Origin: Deltaproteobacteria bacterium | GTDB taxonomy: Bacteria; Desulfobacterota; Desulfarculia; Adiutricales; Adiutricaceae | NCBI GenBank assembly: GCA_031269135.1 | Contig: JAISZP010000226.1 | Span: 1-5,900, forward strand | Length of the DNA stretch: 5,900 nt | Reading direction: 5' to 3' | Shown here: positions 5,756-5,900 of the stretch, piece after piece | Layout of the letters: the number at the start of each line of letters is the position of its first letter | How positions within the stretch are numbered: the stretch's first letter is position 1 | Position numbers and translations under genes: made by a program | Notes under the pieces: generated by a model | Databases searched by the model: none | Seen by the model: only the letters and a program-made list of their open reading frames with translations | Told to the model about the DNA's origin: nothing

Positions 5756-5900
5756 ATGACCGTCAAATTCCTCAATCAAGCCGGATTATACACAAGCGAA
5801 AAAATAGCCTCCGATAAAGACCATTACATCTGTTGCGGCTGCGTGTTCAATCCGCCTAAAGAGCAAAGCTTGATCGATTTTTATGCCGGCCTGGCGAAAG
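5756..5900 (+). CDS. 5' part of a probable zinc-ribbon-containing methyltransferase, cut by the window edge
   Basis: Forty-eight codons are visible from an ATG with a good Shine-Dalgarno sequence, open to the window end. The segment YICCGCVFNPPKEQSLIDFY (residues 24-43) has the same layout as the second cysteine knuckle of the preceding gene: CxxC, an aromatic or hydrophobic residue, then NP and P, followed by a helix ending in aromatic residues. In polysaccharide loci this layout usually precedes a class I SAM methyltransferase domain, so a further methyltransferase is inferred. The first CxxC knuckle expected near the N-terminus is absent; residues 1-23 contain no cysteine. The catalytic part lies outside the window, so the function is not proven. 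The 351-base gap to the previous gene and its own ribosome binding site suggest independent translation. Confidence 0.6.
   Translation, partial: MTVKFLNQAGLYTSEKIASDKDHYICCGCVFNPPKEQSLIDFYAGLAK

Overview
The window is bacterial and all recognisable genes lie on the + strand. It looks like part of a surface-polysaccharide or sugar-nucleotide modification locus: an extended short-chain dehydrogenase/reductase (NAD-dependent sugar epimerase/dehydratase type), a DegT/DnrJ/EryC1/StrS-type PLP-dependent aminotransferase, a class I SAM methyltransferase, a second methyltransferase with an N-terminal zinc-ribbon-like CxxC...CxxC module, and the first 48 codons of what looks like another cysteine-containing protein of the same kind, cut by the window edge. 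The organism cannot be fixed from this sequence. Moderately GC-rich coding DNA, AT-rich spacers and this gene mix fit a Gram-negative bacterium; a deltaproteobacterium-like lineage is only a guess.

Layout: 1-586 is non-coding, with an AT-rich part (to about 460) and then a GC-rich, dyad-rich leader (461-541) before the epimerase (587-1591). A 130-base spacer made of short degenerate repeats separates it from the aminotransferase (1722-3035). A long spacer of 714 bases (3036-3749) follows. It holds an alternating 15/14-base tandem array, a very strong stem-loop and a possible remnant of an IS4/Tn5-type transposase. Two methyltransferase genes then overlap by 16 bases (3750-4472 and 4457-5404). 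A 351-base spacer with two more short-period arrays leads to the truncated last gene (5756 onward), which has the only clear Shine-Dalgarno sequence in the window.

How the genes may work together (inference): the epimerase/dehydratase would reshape a nucleotide sugar, the aminotransferase would convert a keto-sugar to an amino-sugar, and two or three methyltransferases would decorate the sugar or glycan. No glycosyltransferase, flippase or polymerase is in view, so the final product is unknown.

The most unusual feature is outside the genes. Every spacer longer than 100 bases contains degenerate tandem units of about 13-16 bases, each with its own consensus, two of them alternating 14 and 15 bases. 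No complete new defence or mobile system, CRISPR array, tRNA or rRNA was seen.
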